Of a stretch of DNA of 64,000 nt, positions 9,304-17,730 are shown in pieces. Where the stretch lies: assembly GCF_034439435.1 (NCBI RefSeq), contig NZ_JAPCKJ010000004.1, positions 186,001-250,000 on the forward strand, read 5' to 3'. Every line of letters starts with the position of its first letter. Within the stretch, counting starts at the first letter, position 1. The position numbers and the translations under genes are program-made. This DNA is from Sarcina sp034439435. Its GTDB lineage: Bacteria; Bacillota; Clostridia; Clostridiales; Clostridiaceae. The notes beneath the pieces were generated by a model. The model was not told the origin of the DNA. It ran no database searches and saw only the letters and a list, made by a program, of their open reading frames with translations.

Positions 9304-10158
9304 ATGGACAGATTTGACAGACAACTTGAGTTAGCAGATGGTATAGAAACTGAATATTTAAGAATTCTGTACTACACCTTTGATAAAAATTATAAAGATA
9401 CATACAAATCCTATGAATATAAAAGATTATGTACCATAGTTGATGGAGAAAAAAATGTACGAATTAATAATGGAGAAAATATAACCTATGATTCATCTAA
9501 GTATATGCTCCTTCCTCCTAATTCAAGTGTAGAAATGAAAATTGAAAAGCCAACTAGGGCATTAGTTTTAGAATTAAATGAAGATTTAATAAATACAGTT
9601 TCAGAAAAACTCTCTTATGAATTAGATACAGATTTTAAAAACTCTAAACTAGAAAAACCTTTTTTTAGTGAAAATAATGAATTGATAGAATTGACAACTA
9701 AAAGAATTGTAGAAACTGCTACCAATGATACTACTCATAAAGAATTCTTACTTGATTTATATGCTCAAGAAATAACCTATAGTCTATTAAATACTAAAGG
9801 TGCTAAAGATATTATTTCTAATGATTTTAACAATCCAATAAGTCGTTCAATTCAAATAATGAAATCAAACTTAAAAAACAATATAACAGTTTCAGAAATT
9901 GCCTATGACCTTAATATGTCACTTCCTAGCTTTTCTTCTAAATTTAAAAAAGTTATGGGAATGACTCCTAATGACTATCTTACAAACTTAAAGCTTAATG
10001 AAGCTGCAAGACTTCTTAAATTAAGCTCAGTTACTGAAGTGGCATATGATTTAGGTTATGAAAACATTTCTCACTTCATAAGATTATTTAAAAAGAAGTT
10101 TGGACTAACTCCAAAACAATATTCTCTAAAATATGCTAAGGAAGGAATCAAAATTTAA
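9304..10158 (+). CDS. AraC-family transcriptional regulator
   Basis: 284 residues. The N-terminal half (about 20-140) looks like a cupin-type ligand domain (GENITYDSSKYMLLPPNSSVEM). The C-terminal AraC/XylS DNA-binding domain (about 180-284) has both helix-turn-helix units: ITVSEIAYDLNMSLPSFSSK and VTEVAYDLGYENISHFIRLF, ending KKKFGLTPKQYS. ATG 9304 follows GAGGTG by 6 bases. It is divergent from the iron alcohol dehydrogenase with 185 bases between, so it probably activates that gene in response to an unknown small molecule. Confidence 0.88.
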   Translation: MDRFDRQLELADGIETEYLRILYYTFDKNYKDTYKSYEYKRLCTIVDGEKNVRINNGENITYDSSKYMLLPPNSSVEMKIEKPTRALVLELNEDLINTVSEKLSYELDTDFKNSKLEKPFFSENNELIELTTKRIVETATNDTTHKEFLLDLYAQEITYSLLNTKGAKDIISNDFNNPISRSIQIMKSNLKNNITVSEIAYDLNMSLPSFSSKFKKVMGMTPNDYLTNLKLNEAARLLKLSSVTEVAYDLGYENISHFIRLFKKKFGLTPKQYSLKYAKEGIKI

Positions 10159-10177
10159 TACTATTTCAATTTATTTT

Positions 10178-10330
10178 TTAGTTGAATGTTGATTTTAGCT
10201 AGCCCTTCAAACCTAATTAATTTCTCAAAGAGTTTCTATTATCTATTCCAAAATAATAGAAACTCTAACTACTCATTAAGATGGTACTACAGTTCTATCT
10301 AAAATCAACATTAGTTTTAAAAATAACTTT
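10178..10330. repeat. Repeat family B, intermediate copy B3
   Basis: Contains the right-hand segment TGTTGATTTTAGCTAGCCCTTCA, a private inner hairpin (GAGTTTCTATTAT and complement), then the left-hand segment CAGTTCTATCTAAAATCAACA. It starts about 20 bases after the AraC-family stop codon. Confidence 0.6.
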
Positions 10331-10345
10331 ATTTAAAAAATAAAA

Positions 10346-10590
10346 TAACTGTATCAAAGCTTAAAATAATAAAACTTATAAATAATATGAAGAGAATATC
10401 TATATGAACTTTAGAATTTAAGCCATTACGTAGAAGATTTTGCGTTAAGAAGCGAAGCTGTTTGACCAACAGGAGTTCTGAGCTTTAGCAAACTCTTCGT
10501 AGTAATTGCTATAAATTCTTAGTGAAATCTAGTAATTCTCGGAATATATTTATAAGTTTTATTTTAAGTTACCTTTGATACAGACCCTTT
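10346..10590. repeat. Repeat family A, full copy A4
   Basis: About 245 bases forming a long imperfect palindrome: ends CTGTATCAAAG and CTTTGATACAG, arms AAAACTTATAAATAATATGA and its counterpart, and a core TTAAGAAGCGAAGCTGTTTG...GAGCTTTAGCAAA. Closely similar to copies at 31631 and 48446. Its right end is 4 bases from the stop codon of the minus-strand glyoxalase gene. Confidence 0.85.
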
Positions 10591-10593
10591 ATT

Positions 10594-10974
10594 TTAAAGT
10601 TTTATTACTTCTACTTTATATCCATCTGGATCAGTTACAAAGTAATATGTTGCAGCGCCATCTGAAAGACGTTTCATAGGTGTAACTTCATATCCTAAAG
10701 CTATGTGTCTCTCTCTTTCAGCTTCTACATCTTCTACTCCAACTGCTATATGACTAAATCCATTTCCTAAATCGTATGGCTTTTCTTGATCATAATTATA
10801 AGTTAATTCTACTTCATACCCATCTTCTTTATCTGAAAGATAAACTAAAGAGAACTTGTACTCTGGGTAATCTTTTCTTCTTGTTTCCTCAAGACCTAAC
10901 GCCTCTTTGTAAAACTTTAAAGATTTATCTAAATCTTTTACTCTTATGCATGTGTGTAACATTTTGCTTGCCAT
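10594..10974 (-). CDS. gloA: Lactoylglutathione lyase (glyoxalase I)
   Basis: 126 residues of classic GloA pattern: MLHTCIRVKDLDKSLKFYKE, LEETRRKDYPEYKFSLVYL, GFSHIAVGVEDVE and TDPDGYKVEVIKL. Predicted metal ligands are His7, the Glu of YEVELTY, the His of FSHIAV and the Glu of KVEVI. It should convert the methylglyoxal-thiol hemithioacetal to the lactoyl-thioester; Clostridia generally lack glutathione, so the thiol partner may differ. GGAGGG lies 6 bases before the ATG. Monocistronic; repeat A4 abuts its stop codon. Confidence 0.88.
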   Translation of the reverse strand: MASKMLHTCIRVKDLDKSLKFYKEALGLEETRRKDYPEYKFSLVYLSDKEDGYEVELTYNYDQEKPYDLGNGFSHIAVGVEDVEAERERHIALGYEVTPMKRLSDGAATYYFVTDPDGYKVEVIKL

Positions 10975-11050
10975 TTTATACCCTCCATTATTATAAATAA
11001 TATTTTTTATTATATATTACCATTTATGTACTATTACATCTATAAAAAAA

Positions 11051-11114
11051 TCTATAGATAACTTTTAAATAACTATATAAAAATAGTATAGTTATTTCTA
11101 ATATTATCTATAGA
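11051..11114. terminator. Large double-stem hairpin after the ABC-2 operon
   Basis: Outer stem TCTATAGATAA (11051-11061) and TTATCTATAGA (11104-11114) is a perfect 11 bp, enclosing a second stem AATAACTATA/TATAGTTATT. It lies 33 bases after the operon stop and just upstream of the glyoxalase promoter. Confidence 0.65.
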
Positions 11115-11147
11115 CATATTTTTCAATATATTTATTAAGTTATCTAG

Positions 11148-11816
11148 TTATAATTCTTTTACAAGAAATTTATTTAATGAGAATTTGTATAAAATAAAGG
11201 ACATAACTACTGCTATTACTGATAATATCCCTATGATAAGTGGTAATGAATTTAAAATATTTGAAATATCATAATTTATACTTTTTAAGAACTTTTCCAC
11301 TAAAGAAAGTCCTATTATTAGAATAAATAACGGAATACTTCTTAAATAAGACATTGTACTACTTTCTGGATATACTATTGCCATACTAAATGTTATTGAT
11401 GCGTATATATAGAAAAGTATAAATGCTAAAAGCAGGTTTAGAGAATTTACAATAATCTTTTCTCCAACGATAAAACTTACGCCTATACTAGCAATTATAT
11501 TAGGCAAAGCAAATATTAAGAAAATTATTATAGGTAATATGAAGGCTGTTCCTACTACCTTTCTTGCATCGATTGGTAGTGATCTTAATAACCTATTTGT
11601 CATTGTCCCTTTATTGGTATTTTTAGCTACTATAAGATTAACACTAATCATTGAAGCTAATAAAGTAAAATAGATAAATATACTATTTATTAAAAACTCA
11701 TAACGTTCTTTTGGTAAATCTATAAAAAAAGGAGAATATCCGAAGGCCATTGCAAAGATATATAGTATAGCTAACACTCTTATATTCTTCAAATCTTTAA
11801 TTATTAAATTTTTCAT
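11148..11816 (-). CDS. ABC-2 type transporter permease (second subunit)
   Basis: 222 residues with about six hydrophobic spans, starting with an amphipathic stretch MKNLIIKDLKNIRVLAIL typical of ABC-2 permeases. It is the last gene of a four-gene operon (GntR regulator, ATPase, two permeases); one base separates it from the upstream permease stop, and GAGGTGA precedes its ATG. With its partner it should form the membrane channel of a peptide, lipid or drug exporter of the YtrBCD/BcrAB kind. The substrate is unknown. Confidence 0.8.
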   Translation of the reverse strand: MKNLIIKDLKNIRVLAILYIFAMAFGYSPFFIDLPKERYEFLINSIFIYFTLLASMISVNLIVAKNTNKGTMTNRLLRSLPIDARKVVGTAFILPIIIFLIFALPNIIASIGVSFIVGEKIIVNSLNLLLAFILFYIYASITFSMAIVYPESSTMSYLRSIPLFILIIGLSLVEKFLKSINYDISNILNSLPLIIGILSVIAVVMSFILYKFSLNKFLVKEL

Positions 11817-11817
11817 A

Positions 11818-12444
11818 TTACTTCACCTCACTTTTTTTATAAATAATCATAGAAACGATTAAAGATATTATTAAAGCTATTAGTCCAAATATTAACCCAT
11901 ATCCTCCTCTAGTAATATCGAATAAAGCCTGTAATTTTACATTTTCAAGACAATTAAATAACATTGAACCCATTATGGTTATTATCATGATGAAGATTAT
12001 ATTAAATACTCTATAAAATTTATAATTTATAACTAAATATATAGGTAAAGTTATTGCCACATAAAATAGTTGAATTGTTATACTAGGAAGTATCTCTCTT
12101 AATGTTAGCGTAAAGACATTTCCTGAAATCAAACCTAATATTGTACATAAAAAATATAAAAAGACATTAACTACTACCATATAAACTAATGTTGCTACAT
12201 ATTTACTAAAAACATAATCTGTTTTTTTCATTGGTAATGAATTTAGATATACATTGAATTTTGTTTTTCGTTCAACTTCAATTGGAATTATCATAAAATA
12301 AAATACGATAAAAGTTCCCATAGTGAACAAATAATTTAATCCTTGAGTTAATGCGAAAGTAACTCCTAGTAAAAGCATAACTATAATTGAACTCTTAATA
12401 TATTTCTTTTGTATAAAAAAATCTAACTTAATCAATTCTTTCAT
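11818..12444 (-). CDS. ABC-2 type transporter permease (first subunit)
   Basis: 208 residues, about six transmembrane segments, N-terminus MKELIKLDFFIQKKYIKSS followed by the first span. The start ATG lies just beyond the ATPase stop codon TAG, so the two are translationally coupled, with AAGGATG as ribosome site. It resembles its neighbour in length and layout, suggesting a heterodimeric channel. A cytosolic loop near residues 65-85 (VERKTKFNVYLNSLPMKKTD) is the conserved contact of this family with the ATPase. Confidence 0.8.
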   Translation of the reverse strand: MKELIKLDFFIQKKYIKSSIIVMLLLGVTFALTQGLNYLFTMGTFIVFYFMIIPIEVERKTKFNVYLNSLPMKKTDYVFSKYVATLVYMVVVNVFLYFLCTILGLISGNVFTLTLREILPSITIQLFYVAITLPIYLVINYKFYRVFNIIFIMIITIMGSMLFNCLENVKLQALFDITRGGYGLIFGLIALIISLIVSMIIYKKSEVK

Positions 12445-12445
12445 A

Positions 12446-13309
12446 CTATTTCACATCCTTTTTAGAGTAATAAACAACTATATCATCTAAAGTGGCTTTT
12501 TCAAAAATAATACTATCTTCACATATTGATTTTATTTTTCTCATATTCTTAGTTAACCCTTCAAAGTTATATCTTGTTTTTCTTAATCCAATTAATTCTT
12601 TTTCAATATCCTTATTTAAGGCATCTAAAGCACCTTTAACTATGAAATACTCCTCTAATAAAAGGTCTTTTTCTTTAGAAAATTCAATTTTCCCTTTATT
12701 TATAAATGTTATATAATCAGCTAATCTTTCAAGATCTGTTGTTATATGAGTTGAATAAAGAACTGAAACTTCTTCTTCACCTATTATTTCAAATAAAATA
12801 TCAAGAAGTTCACTTCTAAAAACTGGATCTAATCCTGATGTTGGTTCATCTAATATTAAAAGTTCTGCTTTGTGTGAAAGTGCTATTGCTAAAGAAAATC
12901 TCATTTTTTGTCCCTTAGATAATTCTTTTAATTTCTTCTTTTCATTTAATTCAAATCTACTTATATAATACTTAAATTTTTCTTCATCCCATTTAGAATA
13001 AAAAGGTGCAATAATATTTTTATTTTCCTTTATAGTAAAATCCTCAAAAGCACAACAATCATCATAAACAAATCCAACTCTATCTTTTATTTCTATTTCA
13101 TTTTTCTTAATATCCTCACCAAAGATATCTATCTCTCCACCATCTAGATGTATTAAATTCATGATTGCCTTTATAGTGGTTGTTTTTCCGGCTCCATTTG
13201 GACCTATTAACCCCATTACAAAGCCTTTAGGTATATTAAAACTCACATCTTTCAAAGAAAATTCTTTATAATTTTTACTTATATTCTTTACTTCAAGCAC
13301 ATTTTCCAT
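12446..13309 (-). CDS. ABC exporter ATP-binding protein
   Basis: 287 residues. Walker A GLIGPNGAGKTTTIKAI (about 33-49), signature LSKGQKMRFSLAIAL (about 132-147), Walker B LLILDEPTSGLDP and the switch His in YSTHI are all intact. The C-terminal 70 residues are a regulatory extension seen in YtrB-type ATPases. AAGGAGG precedes the ATG. It powers the two permeases encoded just downstream and is controlled by the GntR protein just upstream. Confidence 0.9.
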   Translation of the reverse strand: MENVLEVKNISKNYKEFSLKDVSFNIPKGFVMGLIGPNGAGKTTTIKAIMNLIHLDGGEIDIFGEDIKKNEIEIKDRVGFVYDDCCAFEDFTIKENKNIIAPFYSKWDEEKFKYYISRFELNEKKKLKELSKGQKMRFSLAIALSHKAELLILDEPTSGLDPVFRSELLDILFEIIGEEEVSVLYSTHITTDLERLADYITFINKGKIEFSKEKDLLLEEYFIVKGALDALNKDIEKELIGLRKTRYNFEGLTKNMRKIKSICEDSIIFEKATLDDIVVYYSKKDVK

Positions 13310-13345
13310 ATAAATTTTCCTCCTTAAACCTATCCCTTATTTTTT

Positions 13346-13717
13346 TTATAATTCCTTCAAAGTCTTAAGCATTCTAACTAGTTCCTCAAAGTCTAATCCT
13401 ATGCTATTTGCTATATCTATTGCTTCACTAAATTTTTCTTCTATCTCCCTAAGTTTTTCTTCTATTAAAAGCTCTTTGTTTTGCTCTGCTACATATGACC
13501 CCTTACCAGGCAGAGTATATATAAATCCATCTCTCTCAAGCTCTTCATAAGCTCTCTTAGTTGTTATTACACTTACTCTAAGTTCAGAAGCTAAACTTCT
13601 TATTGATGGTAATGATGAATTCTCTTTTAATTCTCCTGATAAAATATCATTTTTTATAGCCTTAGCTATTTGTTCATAAATGGGTACCCCTGAAGTGTTT
13701 GAAACTACTATATTCAA
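13346..13717 (-). CDS. GntR-family repressor, YtrA subfamily
   Basis: 123 residues: a winged helix (VPIYEQIAKAIKNDILSGEL, then LPSIRSLASELRVSVITTKR and YEELERDGFIYTLPGKGSYV) plus a short C-terminal dimerisation helix, with no large ligand domain. That is the YtrA class, which usually represses its own ABC exporter operon and responds to cell-envelope antibiotics. I take TTG 13717 as start because GAGGTGA lies 5 bases upstream; the frame runs 22 codons further across the operator and promoter, which cannot be coding. First gene of the operon. Confidence 0.88.
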   Translation of the reverse strand: MNIVVSNTSGVPIYEQIAKAIKNDILSGELKENSSLPSIRSLASELRVSVITTKRAYEELERDGFIYTLPGKGSYVAEQNKELLIEEKLREIEEKFSEAIDIANSIGLDFEELVRMLKTLKEL

Positions 13718-13733
13718 AAACTCACCTCTTTCT

Positions 13734-13774
13734 GTGTATATACTGTATATATTCTTTATATACAGTATATACAC
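13734..13774. promoter_or_regulatory. Operator of the YtrA-type repressor (41-bp perfect inverted repeat)
   Basis: Two 18-base arms, GTGTATATACTGTATATA (13734-13751) and its exact complement (13757-13774), separated by 5 bases. Each arm is itself nearly palindromic around CTG/CAG, so two dimers could bind side by side. The repeat covers the -10 box of the operon promoter. Confidence 0.85.
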
Positions 13775-13793
13775 CAATTCCATATAGTGTCAA
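13764..13793 (-). promoter_or_regulatory. Promoter of the ABC-2 exporter operon
   Basis: Minus strand TTGACA (13788-13793), 18-base spacer, TATACT (13764-13769). The -10 lies inside the right operator arm, so repressor binding would block polymerase. Confidence 0.75.
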
Positions 13794-13813
13794 TATATTT
13801 TTTTAAATAAAAA

Positions 13814-13841
13814 AAGAGGTGCACAAAAACGTGCACCTCTT
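13814..13841. terminator. Terminator after the BFD-type miniprotein gene
   Basis: AAGAGGTGCAC, loop AAAAAC, GTGCACCTCTT; an 11-bp perfect stem flanked by A residues (T run on the minus strand). Located 12 bases after the miniprotein stop codon. Confidence 0.85.
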
Positions 13842-13853
13842 CGGTTTATATTA

Positions 13854-14027
13854 TTATTTATTTTCTTCTATTAACTCTTCAATTTTACATTTGCATCTAG
13901 CGCCTCTACAAGCACCTGTTCCTGCTCCTGTTTTTTCTCCTACTTCTTCAAAAGAAAGAGCTCCATCTTTTATTGCCTCAACTATCTTCTCTTCTGAAAC
14001 ACCTTTACATAAACAAACATTTGCCAT
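13854..14027 (-). CDS. BFD-like [2Fe-2S]-binding miniprotein
   Basis: 57 residues. Translation from ATG 14027 gives MANVCLCKGVSEEKIVEAIK, with Cys5, Cys7, Cys40 and Cys45 in the C-X-C...C-X4-C order of bacterioferritin-associated ferredoxin domains, plus an extra Cys47. It would carry electrons or release iron. GAGAGGAG precedes the start and a strong terminator follows. It is 177 bases downstream of the siroheme-type protein on the same strand, so co-expression is possible. It is too short for most gene-length cut-offs and easy to miss. Confidence 0.8.
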   Translation of the reverse strand: MANVCLCKGVSEEKIVEAIKDGALSFEEVGEKTGAGTGACRGARCKCKIEELIEENK

Positions 14028-14204
14028 AACAAAAATTCTCCTCTCATTTTACCTGTATATTTTATATTCTTAATTTTTATTCTTAATTAATAATCTTTAT
14101 CTTTAAACATATAATATCAGATAAAAATACTCAACGCACACATTATTTTAAGCTATTTTAAATGTTTTTAGATCATTTAGTTAAATTAGGATTGTTTTTC
14201 TTAA

Positions 14205-14894
14205 TTATTCTAAGGTTTTCTTTTTAAAACTTTCAATTCCTATTCTATCTATAAAATCTCCTAGTTTTTCACCATCTTCTGCTTCTCCTTTGTAGACTTC
14301 AAAAATTTTATCCACAATTCTTAAAGCTTCTTTTTCATCTACATCCTTTATTAGTATATCCGCCATTCTAGGATTATATCCTGCTGAACCGCCAGCAGTT
14401 ACTAAAAATCCTGTTTTATCAGCTATAACTCCAACATCCTTTGAATATACACTTCCACATGCATTTCTACATCCAGCAACTCCTATTTTAGTTCTACATG
14501 GCATATCCATATGCTTATATTTGTTTAAAAGTTTCATTCCAGTACCTATAGTATTGAATTTTGATCTTTTGCAGAATCCAGCTGGACACATCTCTACATT
14601 TTTTACTGAATTTTGTTTTTTAACAGCTGGTTCCATACCAAGTTCTTCCCAAATTTGTGGCAAATCTTCTCCATTTAAATTTGTTATTAGTATTCTCTGT
14701 CCTGAATTTATTTTAATAACTCCATTATATTTCTTAGCTACCTTAGCTATTTTTTCTAGTTGCTCAGGTGAGATAAATCCTCCTGGTATATGTGGAGTTA
14801 TTCCAAAAGTTCTTTTTCCATCTCTAACCTTTTGTAAATTCCCATAATGAGTTCCACTAACCATCTTAGGTATTCCTATTCCTATGCCGTCCAT
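14205..14894 (-). CDS. Small nitrite/sulfite reductase-like siroheme and [4Fe-4S] protein
   Basis: 229 residues, about half a full-size sulfite reductase. The N-terminal ferredoxin-like half-domain has RTFGITPHIPGGFISPEQL. The C-terminal domain has the cluster cysteines Cys103, Cys108, Cys142 and Cys146 (VEMCPAGFCKR and GCRNACGS). Single-repeat homologues occur in anaerobes; their substrate is not settled. ATG 14894 follows GAGGAGGAG; the frame extends upstream without a ribosome site. Possibly linked to the downstream BFD miniprotein as electron carrier (inference). Confidence 0.8.
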   Translation of the reverse strand: MDGIGIGIPKMVSGTHYGNLQKVRDGKRTFGITPHIPGGFISPEQLEKIAKVAKKYNGVIKINSGQRILITNLNGEDLPQIWEELGMEPAVKKQNSVKNVEMCPAGFCKRSKFNTIGTGMKLLNKYKHMDMPCRTKIGVAGCRNACGSVYSKDVGVIADKTGFLVTAGGSAGYNPRMADILIKDVDEKEALRIVDKIFEVYKGEAEDGEKLGDFIDRIGIESFKKKTLE

Positions 14895-15071
14895 AAAAAC
14901 TCCTCCTCTATATAAAAACCTATGTAAAATATTAAAATCAACTTTATTAATGTTAGTATACACTAAAAAATCTTTTCCAAAAGTAACTCAGGTTACTAAG
15001 TTGATAAAAAACATGTTAATTCTAAATAAAATTTTATTTTTTCTCTTAACCTTATAAATTATACGAAAAAT

Positions 15072-15110
15072 AACTCTTATCTTTTATTAGATCTATTAAT
15101 AATAAGAGTT
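15072..15110. terminator. Hairpin with T runs on both sides
   Basis: AACTCTTAT (15072-15080) and ATAAGAGTT (15102-15110), followed by nine T on the plus strand and by T residues on the minus strand. It can end the iron-transport operon and block read-through into the reductase-like gene. Confidence 0.65.
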
Positions 15111-15160
15111 TTTTTTTTATTAAATTATCTTATATCTGACTAATTGGTTTTAGTAAAAAA

Positions 15161-15272
15161 TAAAAAAGAATGTATCAAATAACTTAAAATAAAACCTATA
15201 ATGCATTAAGATATTTTCCTAATACTATTTATGAGATTTATTATTTTAAGTTTTGATACATCCTATTTCTTA
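15161..15272. repeat. Repeat family A, mid-size copy A5
   Basis: Ends AAGAATGTATCAAAT and TTTTGATACATCCTATTTCTT; arms AATAAAACCTATAA and TTTATGAGATTTATT; no core. Similar in size and form to copy A2. Confidence 0.7.
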
Positions 15273-15401
15273 ATCTCTCTTAACCCTTTTAAATACATTA
15301 GTCTTGTAAGATTGATTAAAGAATATAAATTATCTAATCCACTCTATAAAGTTATTATTTAATAAACCTATAATTTTAACTCTCCTATAGGCTTATCATT
15401 T

Positions 15402-15481
15402 AGACTTTATTTTAAACTGGTGTAATTTTTAACTAGGTCTAAAGAGCTAACTAAAAATCAACATTCACCTAAAGCAGAGCC
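15402..15481. repeat. Repeat family B, short copy B4, overlapping a coding end
   Basis: Its right end, read on the minus strand as GGCTCTGCTTTAGGTGAATG then TTGATTTTTAGTTAGC, matches the end of full copy B8. The first 24 bases lie inside the iron-transporter ATPase gene and include its stop codon. Confidence 0.75.
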
Positions 15482-16135
15482 ACTCTTTATTATTTTTCCG
15501 TCTTTAAGCTCTATAAATTTATCTGCTAAAGCTTTAGCATCCTCTCTATCATGAGTGACAAATATAGATGTTATACCTGCCTTTCTCAATATTTCCTTTA
15601 TCTCACTTCTTATTTTTTCTTGAAGATCTGCATCTAAATTTGAAAAAGGTTCATCTAATAACAATACTGAAGGTTTTGGTGCTATTGCTCTAGCTATGGC
15701 TACTCTTTGTTGTTGTCCCCCACTTAACTCATAAGGATACTTATCTTTATGCTCAATTAGGTTTACAAGGGTAAGCATTTCTGTGGCAATATTTTCTTTC
15801 TCATCTCTACTTTTTCCTTTTAATCCATACTGTATATTCTTTTTTACAGTCATATGAGGGAATAAAGCATAGTCTTGAAATACCATTCCTATGCCTCTGT
15901 TTTCTGGCTCAATAAATTTACCACTAGAAAAAACTATCTTATCACCAATTTTAATAGTTCCTCTATAAGCCTCTTCTAAACCAGCTATAATTCTTAGCAT
16001 AGTACTTTTTCCACTACCACTTTCACCTAAAATAGCAAGTATTTCTCCCTTTTCTATTTCCATATTAAAATTCTCTATAGTATCTTTTTTAGAATTTCTA
16101 TATTTAAAATGTAAATTCTTAATTTCTACAAACAT
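15458..16135 (-). CDS. fbpC: Ferric iron ABC transporter ATP-binding protein (short form)
   Basis: 225 residues. Walker A LGESGSGKSTMLRI (about 36-49), Q-loop FQDYALFPHM, signature LSGGQQQRVAIARAIA, Walker B LLLDEPFSNLD and switch His (VTHDRED) are complete. FbpC-type ATPases are often near 340 residues with a C-terminal TOBE-like domain; this one stops right after the nucleotide-binding domain. Its last residues (GSALGEC) and stop codon are encoded by the edge of repeat B4. The ATG overlaps the permease stop (TAATG). It powers iron uptake with the two upstream genes. No remnant of a longer C-terminus is visible beyond the repeat. Confidence 0.88.
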   Translation of the reverse strand: MFVEIKNLHFKYRNSKKDTIENFNMEIEKGEILAILGESGSGKSTMLRIIAGLEEAYRGTIKIGDKIVFSSGKFIEPENRGIGMVFQDYALFPHMTVKKNIQYGLKGKSRDEKENIATEMLTLVNLIEHKDKYPYELSGGQQQRVAIARAIAPKPSVLLLDEPFSNLDADLQEKIRSEIKEILRKAGITSIFVTHDREDAKALADKFIELKDGKIIKSGSALGEC

Positions 16136-17730
16136 TAAGCTTCCTCCTTATCAGCAACCTTATATAAAACATATATGGCAATAAAACTAACAAAAACTAT
16201 TATTAAAGAAGGTATAGCTGATTCTGGTATCATTTCATCATTTGCATATTCAAATACCTTTGTTGATAATGTATAGAAATTAAAAGGTCTTAAAGTTAAA
16301 ACTAAAGGCAATTCTTTTATTATATCAACGAAAGTTAAGGCAAAAGCCCCCAAAATCGCTGGTTTTAATAGGTGTATATCAACTTTAAAGAATGTTTTAG
16401 TAACTCCATACCCTAAAGTTCTAGATGCCTCAGTAAACTTATTTCCTATTTTCTCAAAACCACCTTCTATATTTTGATATCCTATTGCTAAAAATCTTAC
16501 AACATATGCAAAAATCAACATTATTATACTAGTACTTAAAGCTAATCCTTTTATTCTACTATCTATATCCACAAAGAAAAGAATCATAGTTATAGCAACA
16601 ACAGCTCCAGGAATTGAATATCCCATAAGTGTTACCTTTGCATAAGCCTTAGATAAAATTCCATTTCTAGTTCTAACATAATTAGCAACTATTAAAGCCA
16701 TGATTACTATTAATAAACTACATCCTACTGCAAGCATTACTGAGTTCATTATCATGCTTAAAAATTGATTATAATAAATATTTTTATAACTCATAAATGC
16801 CCATGCTATCATTTGCATTACAGGGATCATAAATCCTAAGGCAAATATTATAATCACATAAGTAGTTGCTAAAACTCCTCCTAGTCCCTTTAGCTTCTTT
16901 CTTTTTATAGGTCTAACTTTTGTATTAGTAAAACTATATTTTTTTCTTCCTCTTAAAGCCTTTTCTCCTGAAAGTATAATGAATACAACAACCATAAGCA
17001 TTCCAGCTAACCTTATAGCCGAATCAACATCTCCTAGAGAAATCCAACTTTTAAATATAGCTGAGCTGAATGTTTGAACCCCTAAATAAGAAACAACTCC
17101 ATAATCACTTAAAACTTCTAAGGCTACTAAAGTAGCACCTGCTACTATTGCTCCCCTACTTATAGGCATAATAACTCTAAAGAATATTTCGATAGAATTG
17201 CTTCCTAAAAGTCTTGCACTTTCTATTAATCCAGCGGATTGTTTCTCTAGAAATGCTCTAGTAACCATATAAACATATGGAAATAAAAATAAAGTAAATA
17301 TGAATATTGCTCCTTCAATTGACATAATATCAAAATACTTTTGATTTACTTCCATACCTAGAGTATTTCTAAAAAATCTTTGTATAACTCCAGTATAGCT
17401 AACCATTCCAGCATAAGTATATGCTCCAATATATGGTGGTATAGCTAATGGAAGTATTAAAGCCCATCTAAAGAATTTTCTAAATGGGAAATCATATGCT
17501 GATACAAGCCACGCAAGAGTTACCCCTATTATCACAGTTAATATTACTGTAAATACCACAACTATAATAGACGTGGTTACATAATCTTTTAGTAAATATT
17601 CTTTTATGTGATACCATGTTTTATTAGGCTTTTGAAATAAATGAATAATTATGTCTATATTAGGAAGTACAATCATCAAACTGATGATTGTACTTAAAAT
17701 TGCCCAGCCATTAAATCTAAGCTTTTTCAT
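16135..17730 (-). CDS. fbpB: Ferric iron ABC transporter permease (fused two-domain type)
   Basis: 531 residues with about twelve transmembrane spans in two homologous halves, each holding an EAA-type ATPase-contact loop (ESARLLGSNSIEIFFRVIMP and EASRTLGYGVTKTFFKVDIH). This double-length architecture is typical of FbpB/SfuB ferric permeases. ATG 17730 overlaps the binding-protein stop codon (TAATG) and follows GGGTGG; a GTG three codons earlier overlaps that site. Co-transcribed with genes on both sides. Confidence 0.9.
   Translation of the reverse strand: MKKLRFNGWAILSTIISLMIVLPNIDIIIHLFQKPNKTWYHIKEYLLKDYVTTSIIVVVFTVILTVIIGVTLAWLVSAYDFPFRKFFRWALILPLAIPPYIGAYTYAGMVSYTGVIQRFFRNTLGMEVNQKYFDIMSIEGAIFIFTLFLFPYVYMVTRAFLEKQSAGLIESARLLGSNSIEIFFRVIMPISRGAIVAGATLVALEVLSDYGVVSYLGVQTFSSAIFKSWISLGDVDSAIRLAGMLMVVVFIILSGEKALRGRKKYSFTNTKVRPIKRKKLKGLGGVLATTYVIIIFALGFMIPVMQMIAWAFMSYKNIYYNQFLSMIMNSVMLAVGCSLLIVIMALIVANYVRTRNGILSKAYAKVTLMGYSIPGAVVAITMILFFVDIDSRIKGLALSTSIIMLIFAYVVRFLAIGYQNIEGGFEKIGNKFTEASRTLGYGVTKTFFKVDIHLLKPAILGAFALTFVDIIKELPLVLTLRPFNFYTLSTKVFEYANDEMIPESAIPSLIIVFVSFIAIYVLYKVADKEEA

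Noticed and set aside
10346..10590. Repeat A as an insertion sequence
   Set aside because: No reading frame of useful length and no transposase; size and palindromy fit a non-autonomous repeat at most.
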